From Orthonyx spaldingii (taxonomy: Eukaryota; Chordata; Aves; Passeriformes; Orthonychidae): a DNA stretch of 64,000 nt. The translations under genes were made by a program, and so were the position numbers. Below the pieces are notes generated by a model. That model was given only the letters and a program-made list of their open reading frames with translations. It searched no databases and had not been told where the DNA came from. Positions 12,553-26,425 of the stretch are shown here, one piece after another. Each line of letters starts with the position of its first letter. Positions within the stretch are counted from its first letter, which is position 1. The stretch lies in assembly GCA_013397795.1 (NCBI GenBank), contig VZTJ01000539.1, positions 811,675 through 875,674 on the forward strand. Reading direction: 5' to 3'.

Positions 12553-13369
12553 TGAATTTTCATTTATGGGTTCAGATATATGGAAACTTCAGTATTACAT
12601 GGTACAAGTGTATGGGTGTATGGTCTGGCTTTTGTAATGTCTACTCAATCTATTTAATAAAATGCCATTCAGCAGAATGTGACACCATGATATCAGAGAT
12701 TAGGATCATGGTTGTCTTAGATTCTTAATGGATCAATACGGCTAGAGTTTTATTTTATAAGGATTTTTTTTATTTTTCTTTTGGAAATAGAAACACTTCT
12801 GGAATACAAGCAGAGCCTCTTGTAGTTCCTCTTTTCAGAAAAACTAATGCAATGGATCTCATTATCAGATGACACCACTGTTAAGCACAGGAGCTGTTCA
12901 TATGTTGAATTTTGTAAAAAAAGAAAAATGTATTTAATAGGGCATTGGCAAAACTCTTGGCCAGCTTATATCTATTCTTATGTTCCTATAGGTGATTTTT
13001 TTCCCCTGGACCTTAAGATAGTATATCTCATGTACTCTCAGTCATTTTGGTGAGTTATTCCCATTGAAATAGTAGTAGTCTTAAGTGTGATGGTTAGAAT
13101 ATATGCTAATTTTTAGACATGAAACAAAGCTCCAGTTACAATTTTTTTTTCTGGAAGCTGCTTGTCACAGCAATATTTCTGAAAGAAAATCAGTGGCAAA
13201 CTATCACTACTATAGGATCTACCTGAAAGTTTGTACATGTGAAGCACATGGTTTAAAAGTTTGAAAGAACTGTCGTGGCTGATTCTATATTTATTGCTTG
13301 TTTTGACTGTGGTTGGATGTCACACAGTTTTCACAGCAGGCTCTGCAGTGTATTTGTGTGTTGTGTTAA

Positions 13370-14050
13370 GATAAGGCCTGGCTTCACTGTTTCGCTGACC
13401 CGTGAAAAGTTCCCCAGCTGTTAGAGATAACTGTGGTCAGAAGGGCCAGTGCCAATGAAGACAAAGATGATTTGTTGTTGTGATCTTCTCAGTAGCGTAT
13501 CTTGCAGCAATGAACAGCTGCAGAACTGTGACTTCATCACATAAAATGTGATGCAAGCAAATCATATAGCCACTTATCATTAAATGAGTGCTAGATTATT
13601 TTTTTTTTTAATGTTGCTATAGTCGGATGGAATGAGAGGACAAGAACAAAAGGAAAGATAAAATGAATGCTTTAGTATTTCTAATCACTTTGGAAACAGT
13701 GCAAACGCCTCTGTAGGCATGGCAGATAAGTATCTTAAGTAGGAATGTAAGTTTTTCTGAAGCCACCATGGGAGACCAGGCACGGATACTGTAGAGCGGC
13801 TAAAACAGCAGTAGAAGCTTTAAGCAGCTGAATCCTGCCTTTCCTGTTGTGCAAAAAGAGAGATCGAGTGCTTGAAATATTGGCAGGTCAAGAACACCAG
13901 AGCATTATAAAAAATAATCCTTCCCTTCACTAACATCAGCCAGAGTGTGCTCCAAGAGTCAGATAGGGCTGTGATGAGGTCATCTCCTAAAAGCTCAAGC
14001 ATATCAGTCATTCTCTCTTCATTAATGACTAAGAGCATGACCAATTTAAA
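13370..14050. promoter_or_regulatory. Candidate conserved noncoding region (two adjacent blocks)
   Basis: Blocks at about 13380-13600 and 13740-14050 are higher in GC and complexity than their surroundings. They contain motifs such as gtgatgcaagcaaatcat (POU-like, 13548-13565) and tctcttcattaatgac near 14018. They are separated by an AT-rich linker. Short open frames on both strands at 13820-14150 overlap each other and show no protein signature. Regulatory function is inferred only. Confidence 0.22.
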
Positions 14051-17000
14051 GCTGGTTTCTAAGTTATTTCAGGAAAAAAAAATAATAATCTGTTTTCAGA
14101 GAAGGGCTAATATTTCTCCCCTTGTCTCCACCCTTACCAGAAATATATAGGCCAAAGGGATATTTTGTAAGAAATCCTGAACTTTTTTGCTTATGATTTT
14201 CTCAAACCGCTTCCTTTGTCAGAGAAAAAGGATGCAGTATGGTTTCATCTGCGCCCTTAAAATCATATTGAAGTTACAGATTCTGGTTCCAGTTCCTGAA
14301 TGTTAACTGAAGCTGATGCTAACGTTTTTTAATTTTGTCCATCTTGCAGGCAATGGACCTGGCATAAAATCTATAAGATTTGGTAACTTAGATTATGGAT
14401 CTAAGGGGAAATCTATGGATTTTCAGGGGAAAATCAGAGGTTCATTGTGTGGATAAAAAGCTAAAAAATATTTGTGACTGAGGACTGGTGTTCTGTGTGA
14501 AGGAATTAGTGAGATTATAAAACTTTTCCAGTAGACTGTTGCCCGAATTTATCTTATTCATACAAGAAAAATGCGTATAGGAAAACATACAAATTGTAAT
14601 TAACTCTGTAATTAGAAACATCTCTAAAAATAAATAAGGAAAATATCAATCAAGTTTCAGAAATGGCATTGCTTTGAATCCTGTTCTGTAAATTATCTGT
14701 TTTAGAGGTAGGTTTTCTTGAGACTTGAGCAGGCAAGGAATCTGTCCTTAAGTGATATGCATTTAGTTTTTAAATGTGTATAAGGTATGCTTCAGTTCTA
14801 ATATATTAAATGTCTTTATATCAGGGAACCTAGTAAAGGCATGCACATTGTCCCAAAGATGATTCATTTCTCTTTTAACCTTGGTGGGATTTGAAAACCT
14901 TAGGCAGTTTTTCTTGTAAAAGAACCTGTGGGATATTTGCCTAATGACTAAATTACTGTTGCCTTTGTGTTGCTAAGTTATGAGCCCAAAGCAGGAGATT
15001 AAATTTTCTGTTACGTCAGTACAGCAAACCATGCTTTGTATCTTGCTCTGGTAAATTTCATTAGGAAATGTATCATTTGGGTTAAAATAAGAGGTAAATT
15101 GAGGACTGAGAAATTAAGACTTTTTTCTTCACACATTATAAGACTAAACATACAACTTTGTTCATGTAACAGTTACAAACAGTTCACTGTGTAGGCCAAA
15201 TGCTCTCTAATGCAGTAAAATTAAGAAATAATATGCTTTGAAAGTGATTTATGAGTGTGGTTAAACTGCCAGATTTACAAAGAAATAGTTCAGATCTTGG
15301 GAAGCCTCAGGAGTCACGTCAAAAATGAATTTGACCATGATTTAAACTGCTACTTTTCTTACATGACATTTAATATGTGTACTTTGGAGGCCCATATGTC
15401 TTTAATAAAATAGCATTAAGTTTTAAATATGATATGAATGCAGTCAGTTTCTAAATTCATAACCTTTTCCACAACTCCAAAATGCTAACCAATAAGGGAG
15501 TCATACATGCAATAAAACATAAACCTTAGAAAATAGTTTTTTATTAGAACGGTTAGACATTTGGCAGCTGAGTTGTAATAAATACGTGCAGCCAATGTGG
15601 GTTTATCAGTCTTTGTTTACACTGTAAGCAGCTGGGACCAGACAATTACTTATAACTGAGGACCAAAGGTCATGAAAAGTATATTTTGTCCAGTGAATCT
15701 GTGCTTGCTAGGTGAACCTGATGATGCTAAGAAAAGTAATTTATTGAAAAGAAACACTACAGTATGCTTCCCAGTTGTTTGTCAGAGAACATCATGCTTA
15801 TTAGAGAGTCATATACTTTAAGACTGTTCTGAAGTACTCAGTGCTTTGAAATTCATGAAACTATAGACATTACAAAACATACACAATTTACAAAGGATTT
15901 CAATGTGCAGCAAATGGTGGCCAAAAGAGTTCAGTGTTCATGAAAACAGTGAAATGGGAGTCCTGTCTATGCTGAAGTTAATAATAACAAAATGGTGCTA
16001 TCATATTTTATGGGGTTTTTTTTTTTGCAGTTTGAGATATTTTACTAATTTTGTTAAAATAATATATTTTAGCATTACTTTCTGAAACAGAAGCTAGCCC
16101 ACAGCAAAACCAACTTTCTAGGTAGCTTGAGCTTTTACTCAGAACACGAAATTCTGGTTTGCTTGTTGAGTTCTTCTATTTATTCAACATACATAGAACA
16201 ATACTGCAAGCCTGTTCACATTTTCTAGGTAGTCTGAGTTTCTAAAGAAAGCTATTGAAATGGTGCGGGAGGGTGAAAAGACAGATTTTCTGTGTACTCT
16301 AAAGTGTGTGGGGAGGTGGGATATAAAAACTTGATTGTGGTATACTTTTTCCTTCAAATGCTTTCAGTGATTTGATTTCTGGTTACTGTGGCTCTAGAAA
16401 AATGACAAAAAGTAAATTAAAAAAGTCTGCTTTGAAATATATTTGCAAAGTATATATTCCAAATGCTAATCTCTATTCCTCCAGAATTGTGGGTCCCCAT
16501 GAGCATCCAGAAAATTATTAACAGCATGTAATCCAGCTCAGTTTGAATGCATCTTTACTCTGTTAGCCAAATCTTTACATAATACAAATCATTCTACCTA
16601 TAAAAGCACAAATATGTTATTGTTCTCAACAGGCAATTTAATGCAGCTATTGGGAGGAGAATAAGAGAAAAGAAGATTATAAGCTAGCTGATCATGCTTT
16701 TATTTCTCTTAAATCTCTCAGCATTTCTCTGTGGTTGTACTTGTTTAAAGATTGTACACAACTGTGCTGTATATATGATTTGGAAAGCAAATCAGCCTAA
16801 ATATGAAGTTTCAATGGGTGTAGTTTTTAGGGGATTTGATAAATTTACCACAAATATACATTTTACACCAGAAGCAGTACTGAACCTGTAATCTATTTTC
16901 TTTTTTCTTATAATTCTTTTGAAGACTCCGGTTTTGCTGTGCAGAGCTCAGTTACATTTGCCACCCAGTTGTGCAGCTTTAGCTGTAGAATAGCTATTAA

Positions 17001-20000
17001 AGTTAATTATTTTCTGGAAGGTTTTATCAAAAGGACTATTAGTGTGAATACATACAGAAAGCATACGAACAAGGAAGAAATCAATTTTATTGAAATAATG
17101 CACAACTATTTCCAGTCATGCTGTGGAGTCAGGATCCTTCTACAATGGAATTACGTGAATGTGACAAAATTTAGCTGTCACAATTCTTGTAAGCAAGAAG
17201 GTGGGTCCACTCTAGCATGTGTGTACCAATTGTTGGTTTTTATTGTTACATTCTGCTATACTACTTCTTGCATTATTTTGCCACCAGACTCTGGCTTGTG
17301 ACTCTCACTGTAAAGTTTTGCATCTATATGATAATAATTCTTTTGCTCTTTTGTGTTGCTTTTCTTATTTTCCACTAAGCACATGTCATTATGTTATACA
17401 GCTACTACCTAATCACCAATGATTGGAAATTTATGTAAAATGTTTAGATATGAGTAAGCAGTCAGCCTATTATTATTAATTGCACACAGACAATGTGAAA
17501 TAAATGTTGGTTTTAAAGTGAAAGGTGAAGGCTCTAACACAAGAGAAATCTGTCTAGGAAAAAGAATGGAGTAGGAGAGGCAGTGAATGTTCCTATTCTA
17601 CCTGTTTTCATCAAGCCCATCAAGCATGAACTGGAAGAAACTGTACATAATTCAATAGAAAAAAAAATCATTTCTGAGTTTGAAATAGGATGTCACCTGC
17701 ATGTTTTGCAGTTAGCTATAGGTCAAGTCCATTGGATTGCTGAACATAACACATAAAATATATTTGCTGCTGAGTCTTAGAGCTGTTCTTGGAGAACTTG
17801 CTCACTTTGCATGCATTTTGCTTTTGGCATGAGTTTTGTGCTTTCTTTCATATTGCATATTGTTCAAGAGAAGTCTAACAGGCCACAATATTAATCCAAT
17901 GCCCCATGACTGCCAAAATTTTTAACTATCTCGCTTTTGTATAATATCTCCCTTTTCTCTTTCTCTTATGTAATAATTTTTCATATCTTTATGGTCTGAA
18001 TAAGACTCTATGGGGATATTTCTTCTAAATAACAAGTCTAAGATGTTGTGTGCAGTTTTGAAAGATGGAATGCTCTAACAGGCTAGGCAAAAGCACTGTA
18101 TGTGTGACACAAAATTTTTCTTTCACAGAGAAAACCTTTGAATACACTTTTACGTCTGTTGAGGAGGCTCTGAAGGAGTAGTCTGCTGTGTGAGCAATAG
18201 AAACAAATGTAGATCTGTGCCATATCAAATGGTCATTCCAAAGCAGAACTCACTGAAACGTCTGCATGTGTTTTTCTAGTTTCAAAACAACCAAACCATC
18301 ATTCTCTAAATATAAAGAAATACCACATTGGCAAGAATTTCAGCAGCAGCTATACAGGTAATAGCCTGAGAGGAGTAATTTGAGTTTTATTGTTTATCTT
18401 TGACAGTAGAGAACTTGTACAGGGTGAGAAAATAATTCAGATGGTGAGTAGAAAAATGTCTTTAAATTGAGCTTATATGCTAGGCCAGAATGGTGCGTGG
18501 TTTCTCAGCAAAGGACACACCTAACTTTCTGGGAAGCATTGCTGCAAGGCTATTGGCAGTTGCAAAGCAAGGAAAGAAAAAGATACAGTGAATTTTATTT
18601 TCCTGATTTATTTTTGAACATAAAACTAGATATGTTATTTTTCATAACAACTTTTTGGTTTAAAGGTAACAGCAACATAACTTTTTGGGTCTTTTTCTGC
18701 CCCATATGTTTACCAGTTTCTCTGGAGATAACTTCTGAAGACTTGTTGTTTATGTGAAGTACTCTTTTGCTGTGCTCTTTCCTCCACCTCCCTGCAAGCA
18801 GAAATGAATAGATATGTTGTTGGTAGAGAACTTACTTGCTTTGTCCTCTTGAGGTCATATTTTGGCAAGCGGGAAGTCTATTTTTTGATTTGATAAACCC
18901 CTAGTGGAATATGGTTTGGCTTGTAAAAACTGCCATAGACAGAGCCAATGGTTGTCTTGTCCTTTATAGCCTGGTCTTCTACCTTCTGCCCAGAATTCAA
19001 GGGAAACCAACGATTTCTGGCTGAGGCAGTGTCATATGAGAACTGCTGAAAATTTATGGAGCTCTAATTAAACCTCAAATGCACTAATTCAAGCCCTATA
19101 AATCTTGTGTAATACTGGTACAGTTAACATGGGGACTTATGTGACCTGGGAGAACAAGGCAGATGCCTAATATTCTTTGCAGTTTTACAGCTAGGAAGCA
19201 ATTATGTTGCAACCTAGGCTATCCAGTGATCCCAAAGATAGTTCATAGATGTTAATTGAAAGTTTACTTTCAGTCAGGGAATGATGAAATATTGTGTGCA
19301 GATAGACCAGCTATTACAAATGTGACAAGTCAGATTTCTTCTTTTGGCTTCCCTTGGTGGGGAAAAGATTCAGCTGAGGATTTTGGCTATACTACAGTTA
19401 CCTGAAGGGGAGAGTAGTTTCTTCCAACTCATGTATCAATAACAACAATGAAAACACTGCGTTATCAGGGCTACTGTTTAGATGGTTGCATGATGTGTCT
19501 ATTCGGTGTGGCAGAAAATATTATACTTTCATATGCTCTCCTGAAGAAATAGATTAATCAAATACTAATATGCCATCTAAATTGAAAATTGTAGCTGCTT
19601 AATCTCAGGATGGAGAAGAGCTTAAATTGATGGTCTTTCATTTTTTCATCTATAATATTATCATGGTGGAATACTTTTAGTTGGTAGAAACTTGCTGTAG
19701 TGAGAATAAAATAAATAATTTACTTATCCCTATGACTGCACTTCTTGGCCTAGGCTGAATGGCCACCCCTTTTTATCTGTAGTAAAATCCTGCCTGTGAT
19801 GCAGTGGCTAGAAACAATTTACATTATCAGTAGAGCCAGGATTTCATGCTTTCTCTTCCACACTATTCAAAGAAATACTTATTTTTTCTGATGTACCTTA
19901 TATTGGAGAGGACTTACTTTTTTTAAGGGTACTATGGACTGTGTGTTTGGCTTCCATGTAGGCTTTAAGTGCTGGTTCTTCCCCATCCAGAAACAAGTCA

Positions 20001-23000
20001 CAAAAATAGCATAATCACTTCTTGCTGTGTTAGAGGCATAGTAAAACCTGTCTACCAAGAAAAGCAGATGGGCCAGGTAAAAAGAAAATCTTGTACTCAT
20101 AAGGCAGCCTGCAAGCATAAGATACCCCTATTGGAGGATTGGTAGCGTGGCCCTGATGTGAATCTTGTGTGCAGATTCAGACATATGTTTGTGTGCTATT
20201 TCCAGCCCTCCAGGATTTAAAAAGGTTTTTTGAAGGCTAAGAACTTCGTTGTCTTTACAAAATCTTTTCTTTCTCCAGGTTCTGTGTATGTTGAGAAGTC
20301 TTTTAAAGCCCTATGTCAGACCTATTCTTCGTGTGAAGTCTTTATAAATATTTATATAGCCCTACTGAGGAAGAGTCAATCCATTAGAGTGCTTTAGGCT
20401 AAGATTAGCACTTGTGAAGCCTATTTAACCAGATACGAGTTTACTTTATTTAATAACATTAAAGAGATAGTAAAAGAAAGCTTCTTTATCAGATAGTGGT
20501 AAGATCCATGAAACAGGCTTATTAATGTCTAACTATCAAATTATACTTGTCTCAAAATTCATGGAACTAGCATAGTAATTGCCTATTTGATTTCAGGCAG
20601 ATTAACATGCTTGTTAATGTTGAAGCTGTTTCCAATGTGTGCAAGACCCTTGATGAGGTCAGCAGCCAGCCCTGCTTTCTTACTTCATACCTAATGGAGC
20701 AGTGCTGGTCTGAGATTATATGGCAGCTGATACTGATATTTTTTTTTTCCTTTTTTCTTCTCAAATAATTTATGGTGTTCATGCAGAAGCATCTTGTCAT
20801 TCATACTTGACTCATACAGATATCCATAAATGTACAAATACTTGCCACAGGCAACTTGCATGTGTAGAAGTGGAGTGAAACAGAGTCAAGGTGGAGATAT
20901 TAGGAACTCTTGGTTTGCCAGTGGTCCAACACTGCTAGCAGGCTGAAGATTTCTTGTATTACTGTTAACTTCTGGGAAAAAAAAAATAGTGTGTTTTTGC
21001 ATAGTACAGACCTCTGGTAACACTGGAGACAAATCTCCCAGGCAGAAGCATAACTTTATGGTTATTTTTGCAGACCTGTATAAAGGGTAAATATACTTTG
21101 AGTTTAGTCACGTGTGCCTCATAAGAGACACCAGTCATTGCATGTGTGGATGTCTATTTATAGTAACCATCAAACCACATACCTCTGAAACAACCATTTC
21201 CTTTAATTTATATATATTTATTATCCCTGAACCTCTGGTATGTTTTCAGAATTCTCTTGGCAGTAATAAGAGAGGGTTGTAGCTCCTGAAACCATCATAT
21301 TATCATATTTTATATGTACCCATGAGTTGAAGATTATACAATCAAGAAAATGGTTCCTGCTATTCCTTTGTTCTCTTTCCACCCTCCCCCCTCCCCATCT
21401 AGAACATGTTGGTCCCAAATTACTTCTATGTCACTCAGAGAAAGAGATTTTGAGAGACAATTGTTTCAAGGAGAATCTTCATTCCTTCTAATTACTGCCT
21501 CTGAAGTAAGAAGTGATAAATGCAGTTCCTCAGTTCACAGCCCAGCCACTCCCACCACACACCCTGGGTTTTTTTTTCTTTTGAACAAAGGTATTCAAAT
21601 CTCCCTTTCTGTCTCTATTTCTCTACCCATCCCTGCTTCCCAAAGCAGGGCAGATTGATTCTCATAAATGGTAGGATTTGGAATAATCTTCATGATGATG
21701 TCAGGACAACATGATTAAAGTACTTTTATGGTGCAAGAAAATGCAACAATACTGCAACGTTTTCTTCGCAGACACAACAGTTTAGGTTAGTTTGTCTTCT
21801 GCTGTGCCTTCCCCTTTGCACCCTCTCCAGAAAAAAATGTTGCTGTATTAGAAGGGTTTGTATTTTCAGAAATAACTTTTTCCATGGTTAATGTGCTTGT
21901 TGCAGCCCTATCAATATAAATGCTGTAGACTGTTTCAATGTCATACATTTGACTTTTTTTTTAAATGAACCTCCTGCAGAAAGTTCAGGAGCCACTAACT
22001 ACAAGTTTTGTAGTTGACTCCTCTTTTAGTTCCCTTTGAATTATCTTCTGACAACTGGGCTTTTTTTCTCTTTTTCATTAATATTTGTTCCTCTTAAGGT
22101 CATTACAGAAAGTAAGACTCAAAGTAGCAAGTGTAGGATTTTAACTTTAAACTTATTTTGCATAATTTCATTTTTCTGAACACCTTTAAAGCTGGTTCTG
22201 TACAATCATAGCTCCAAGTTCTTCTGGATGAAAAAGTAATTTTTATTTCTCTAATTCTCTCTCTTTTTCGAGTGACTAAAATATGGTAATTTGGTTTGTA
22301 AAGAGGACATCTGCTGGGTTTCTTTTCACCTTAGATGTGCACTTTGGTTGCTAATGAGTAGAACTGCAGCACTTGCCCTTGAGAAGTGAAAACAGGCTGT
22401 AAGTGTGGAGAGAAGGTGGCTGGGAAAATCTGAATAGTAAGCCCACTATCCCTTTTTTTTTTTTAAACAGCATGCCTATAGGTTGTTTTGAGCAGCAATA
22501 TTAGAAAAAAGTTGTAAAAAACCAAGGCAAGCATAAAAAATGAGTAGTGGTTGAATGTTAACTGAATTAGAGGAACCTAGAAGTGTAAACCATTTGGATT
22601 TTTTTCTCTTATGGCATCAGAGAAGTACATCATCTTGAAGGATGTTGCAAAAAATTTTAGATAATGCCAATGTTTCCCTTACTGAACAGCTGCACAGAAG
22701 GAAAGCCCTCTTATAAACCTTCTTAGCACAATCCAGTTAAAGCAGCCTTATGTTTTCTGATCACTTTAAAATTAAAACACACCAATTAACACACATTTAT
22801 GAAATCAGGGACTTTTGTTAGTTGTAATTCAGTGGATACCACTGCAGTTAATAAATTCTGTCTCTTGAAGAACTATGTCCCCATGTGATTATAACTGCTT
22901 ATGCCTGCTTTAAAGTGCTTTTGGGTGAATTTAATCCTATCCAGTAGTTCCACTTAAATACAGCATTTCTGTGTAAGCCTTATCAAAAGTGAATGCATTT

Positions 23001-23189
23001 TTAATAGAAATCCCATGAGTGTTGTGTTTTATCACTGCATTTGTCTGACTAATATTAGGAAAGATACAAGTTTTACATACCATCCCAAAGATAACAAGAG
23101 GTCACACAGCAAGCCCCACATCTACAGATGAGTTGCCTCTGAAGATCTGAGTCATGTTTTTCATATAAATCATATAGAATGGCCCATTA

Positions 23190-23790
23190 TGAGCACCTTG
23201 TAAAACTCAAAAGGCTTTATGATTGTTAATAGCTTCTGTGGTAGTGATTTACTGGCTAATTTGAGGCAAAATATGTTGCAGCGTGGGCTAAGAGAATGTG
23301 TTATCCTATCTGCATAAATAATAGTGTGTTATTGGTTGTGCACTTCAGAAGCAAGTGGAATGTATATTACCTTGTATCTTCCAACTAGATTTGACATTTC
23401 CACTTTTACTTATGACTTCAATCAGCCTGGTTAGGGACAAAGTGTAAAGTTGAATCATGCATTAATTTTCTCCCCCTGCATATTATCCATCACTGTACTA
23501 ACCTGTGAACTAAACGTAACGCTGGTAATCAGTCTGTAACTGCAATTTATTCAATTGAAGACCATCTTATTAGTGTAAAAATAGTTTCAAAGTGACATTT
23601 TTATAATGACTGTGATAAAACTTTGATGTATCCTAAATGTGTGCAATGTAAGACATTTATAATAGCCCCAAGTGTAATATTAACACAGCCTTTTAATGAA
23701 TGTATAAAGAGATCAATTAGTTTTGATTATATTACCCAATATAGGTTTGATTCCCTTTTGGAGTTAGAGCATTGCTTGGTGGTTCTAAAT
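23190..23790. promoter_or_regulatory. Strong candidate conserved noncoding element
   Basis: About 600 bp without homopolymers or repeats, dense in homeodomain and forkhead-like cores. Examples are tatgattgttaatagc (23218-23233), tcatgcattaattttc near 23455 and atcaattagttttgattata (from 23712). Short open frames here are accidental. Among the blocks in the window this is one of the most enhancer-like, but neither conservation nor activity could be checked. Confidence 0.35.
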
Positions 23791-26283
23791 GTCAAAATTA
23801 TTGGAATTTGAAGACAGGTAAAAGAAGTCACATTTTTTGAGATACGCTGGGCAGGTACAAAGAGGCAAAGAGGAGTTACTGAGTTCATACAAGCAATGGC
23901 CAGTGTTGCTTTATCCATGCTGTGTACACATGGGCTCTGCTAGGGGCTGTGTCCTGCATTGGCAAAAACCTCTGGAGTTTAACTCCTATGTCAGCTCAAT
24001 TTTCAGCTTCTTGTTATTTAAATATATTTACATTATGCCATTGTAAGCACAAGAATTTAAATTCTCGAAACAGCTGAATGGAGCATTTATGATTTGCTTA
24101 CTTAGAAAACGTCTTCAAATGATGTGAAATCATGTGAGAGAATATTATCAAACACTTTGACTTCAAAATTTGTCTCATACTTGCATGCTTCTGTATCTGC
24201 TGAAAATTTTGAAAAACTTTATAGAATTTTTTCTTAAGATTCAAAGTTTCTTTATAATCTTCATATTTTAAGAATTAAAGTCCCTCCTGCCCTTCATTAA
24301 AAGTAAAAAGAGGCCTTAATGTACATTTGCATTGCTGAGACGTGGTTTTTCACTTGGCATGACATTATTGCATTAATGTTTCTTTTTAATCCCTTGAGTG
24401 TGTCACTTTTCCTAAACATTGCTTCAGTGACCTTATCTCCCACAAATTCATCTTTTGTCAGAGAATTTCCCCAATTTTTCTTTTTTTAAACCTTTTTCTA
24501 TGGTTATGTTTCATTAAAGTAGCCAAGAAAAAATTTCCTCGTGTTTCTAGGAAATCTATCTGTGTTTGATAAACCAGTAATTGCAGGTTATTATTACTTC
24601 TGTGTAAGGTGATGAAATAATTAATCATAATAACTGTTTAAAGTACTGTTAGATTTTGGATTCCATATCCTTCAGTGAAATAATATTGCATTTAGAGTGG
24701 TTACATAGCAATTTCACTGGATAAGAGTGATTCTGAGGTGGTCTGTAGGAAAGTTAAGTTGGGGGGAAAAAAAATGGGGAAGAGAGATAAAAGGATGTCT
24801 TCTGAAAATAATGATTATTTAAACGTATAGTGTGGCAAGACATGTTCAAAAGTTTTTTTGCTGAAAGAACTAATTGTCAGCTGGCTTTTTTGAATATTCC
24901 ACAATGATTTTTCTTTTTTTGTGAAAAATTCGTAATAGGATATCTGCAGTAGTTGTTCAGAGAATTGCAAGACTGAATCCTTTCAGAGCTGATAGTGATT
25001 CTGGATGAGTTTTGCTGAAGAAGCTGGCATTGCAGCATTATACAAGATGTTTTCATTTGGACTTACATTTCAGGTTGAAAATTTTACAATTTATTTGCAT
25101 TTAATGAAAAATATTTTAAATATTAATTTCATTTAACAATAATAAAAATATTAAAACTGTCACACCCTGTTGAACAGTAGTTTAAGTACTTCTATCCTAT
25201 GTTTCCTGTAAAAACCTCATAGTCCCTTTGTGAAGTAGGTAAGAAATCCGGAGATAATACTGCTGAGTTGAAGATCTTACTGTTCATGAGAAGACTCATT
25301 CTAGGATGATTATAGGAGAAAATAATTTCCCATAAACCTTGCTGTAAATCACTTGAGTAAAACCCACTACACTTGTTATAGGCAGTCTGTCTTACCTGGT
25401 GTTGGTCATAGTAAGCTATGATGTGTAACTGGCAAGATGGAAAGGTTTGCCAGGAGACCACTTCCAGAATTAATATTCTGCTTTCATATTCCAGGATACA
25501 TGAGTAGTCTGAATTCCATACCAGGAGAGAAATAATTAAATTTACTTTCCCAATTAAGATCAGACTGCAGAGTAGCAATTGACTTCAGGAAAAAGTCTAG
25601 GATTATCTATGCTAGAAATTACTCTCAGTGGCCAGGTCTTGGCAGATAGTTGGACATTATTATTTTTTGGAGGGATGTGCTTCCTCCACTTAGTACAGAA
25701 TAGAATAGACTCAGTTGAGCTTGTAAGAATTTCTTAACGTCTCTAAAACTTTATATGCCCCAGTAAGAAACAACTTCAGGCTGAAAAATCTTCTCCACCA
25801 CTCCCCGCCTCAAATCTTCGCCCAAGAATTACTGAAAAATAAATGCAAAATCTGAATGATTTATTTGTGCAGAGACAATTGTAGGGAAAACTCCTGTGAT
25901 TTTAGGATTGCTGTAAGAATTGGCTGATATAAACCACAAAAGCGTGTACATATGGTGAAGGAAGTAGCTCAAGAATAATGTAAAATCTGATACAAATAAA
26001 ATATCAGTGCATTTACAGATGCATATTACATCCAAATGTGCACTATGGAATATAATAAAAAAGATCCAAGTGTTGAAACAGAAAACCATTAACATCATAC
26101 TGTTTCTCAAAGTTGATAAGAAAATACAAAGGAAAGGGTAAATTTTGCAAAGAAAGATAGAAAATTTTATGAAAATGTTTATTATCAGAAAGTCTGTACA
26201 AACTTCCTACCTTCTCACCATAAAAATATAATCATTCCATAGGTTACAAAAAACACTATGTTTTGTCTTAAGCCTGTCTGTTG

Positions 26284-26425
26284 CCCTGGGAGTGTTCAAG
26301 GCCAAGTTGGATGGAGCTCTGAGCAATCTGGTCTAGTGGAAGGTGTCCTGCCCATTGCAGGGAGTTGGAATGAAATGATCTTTAAGTTCCCTTCCAACAC
26401 AAACCATTCTGTGATACTGTGACTC
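26284..26425 (+). mobile_element. CR1 LINE 3' end, 5'-truncated, sense
   Basis: About 140 bp matches the avian CR1 tail: 'ccctgggagtgttcaaggcc', 'gttggatggagctctgagca', 'ctggtctagtggaaggtgtc', then 'ttcccttccaacacaaacca' and a degenerate terminal repeat (ttctgtgatactgtgact). CR1 copies are usually 5'-truncated like this. Several substitutions from the usual tail indicate an old insertion. No reverse transcriptase sequence is present. Confidence 0.93.

Noticed and set aside
16939..17301. 120-codon plus-strand open frame, Cys- and Ile-rich
   Set aside because: No signature, no good splice sites, and an overlapping second frame on the same strand. It reads as AT-rich chance sequence.
25192..25578. 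128-codon minus-strand open frame
   Set aside because: Hydrophobic/Ser-Tyr composition as expected from AT-rich noncoding DNA; no family features.
25690..25720. acagaatagaatagactcag as a CR1 or LTR end
   Set aside because: Similar (AATAG) words occur at some avian repeat ends, but only about 20 bp match and nothing adjacent supports it.
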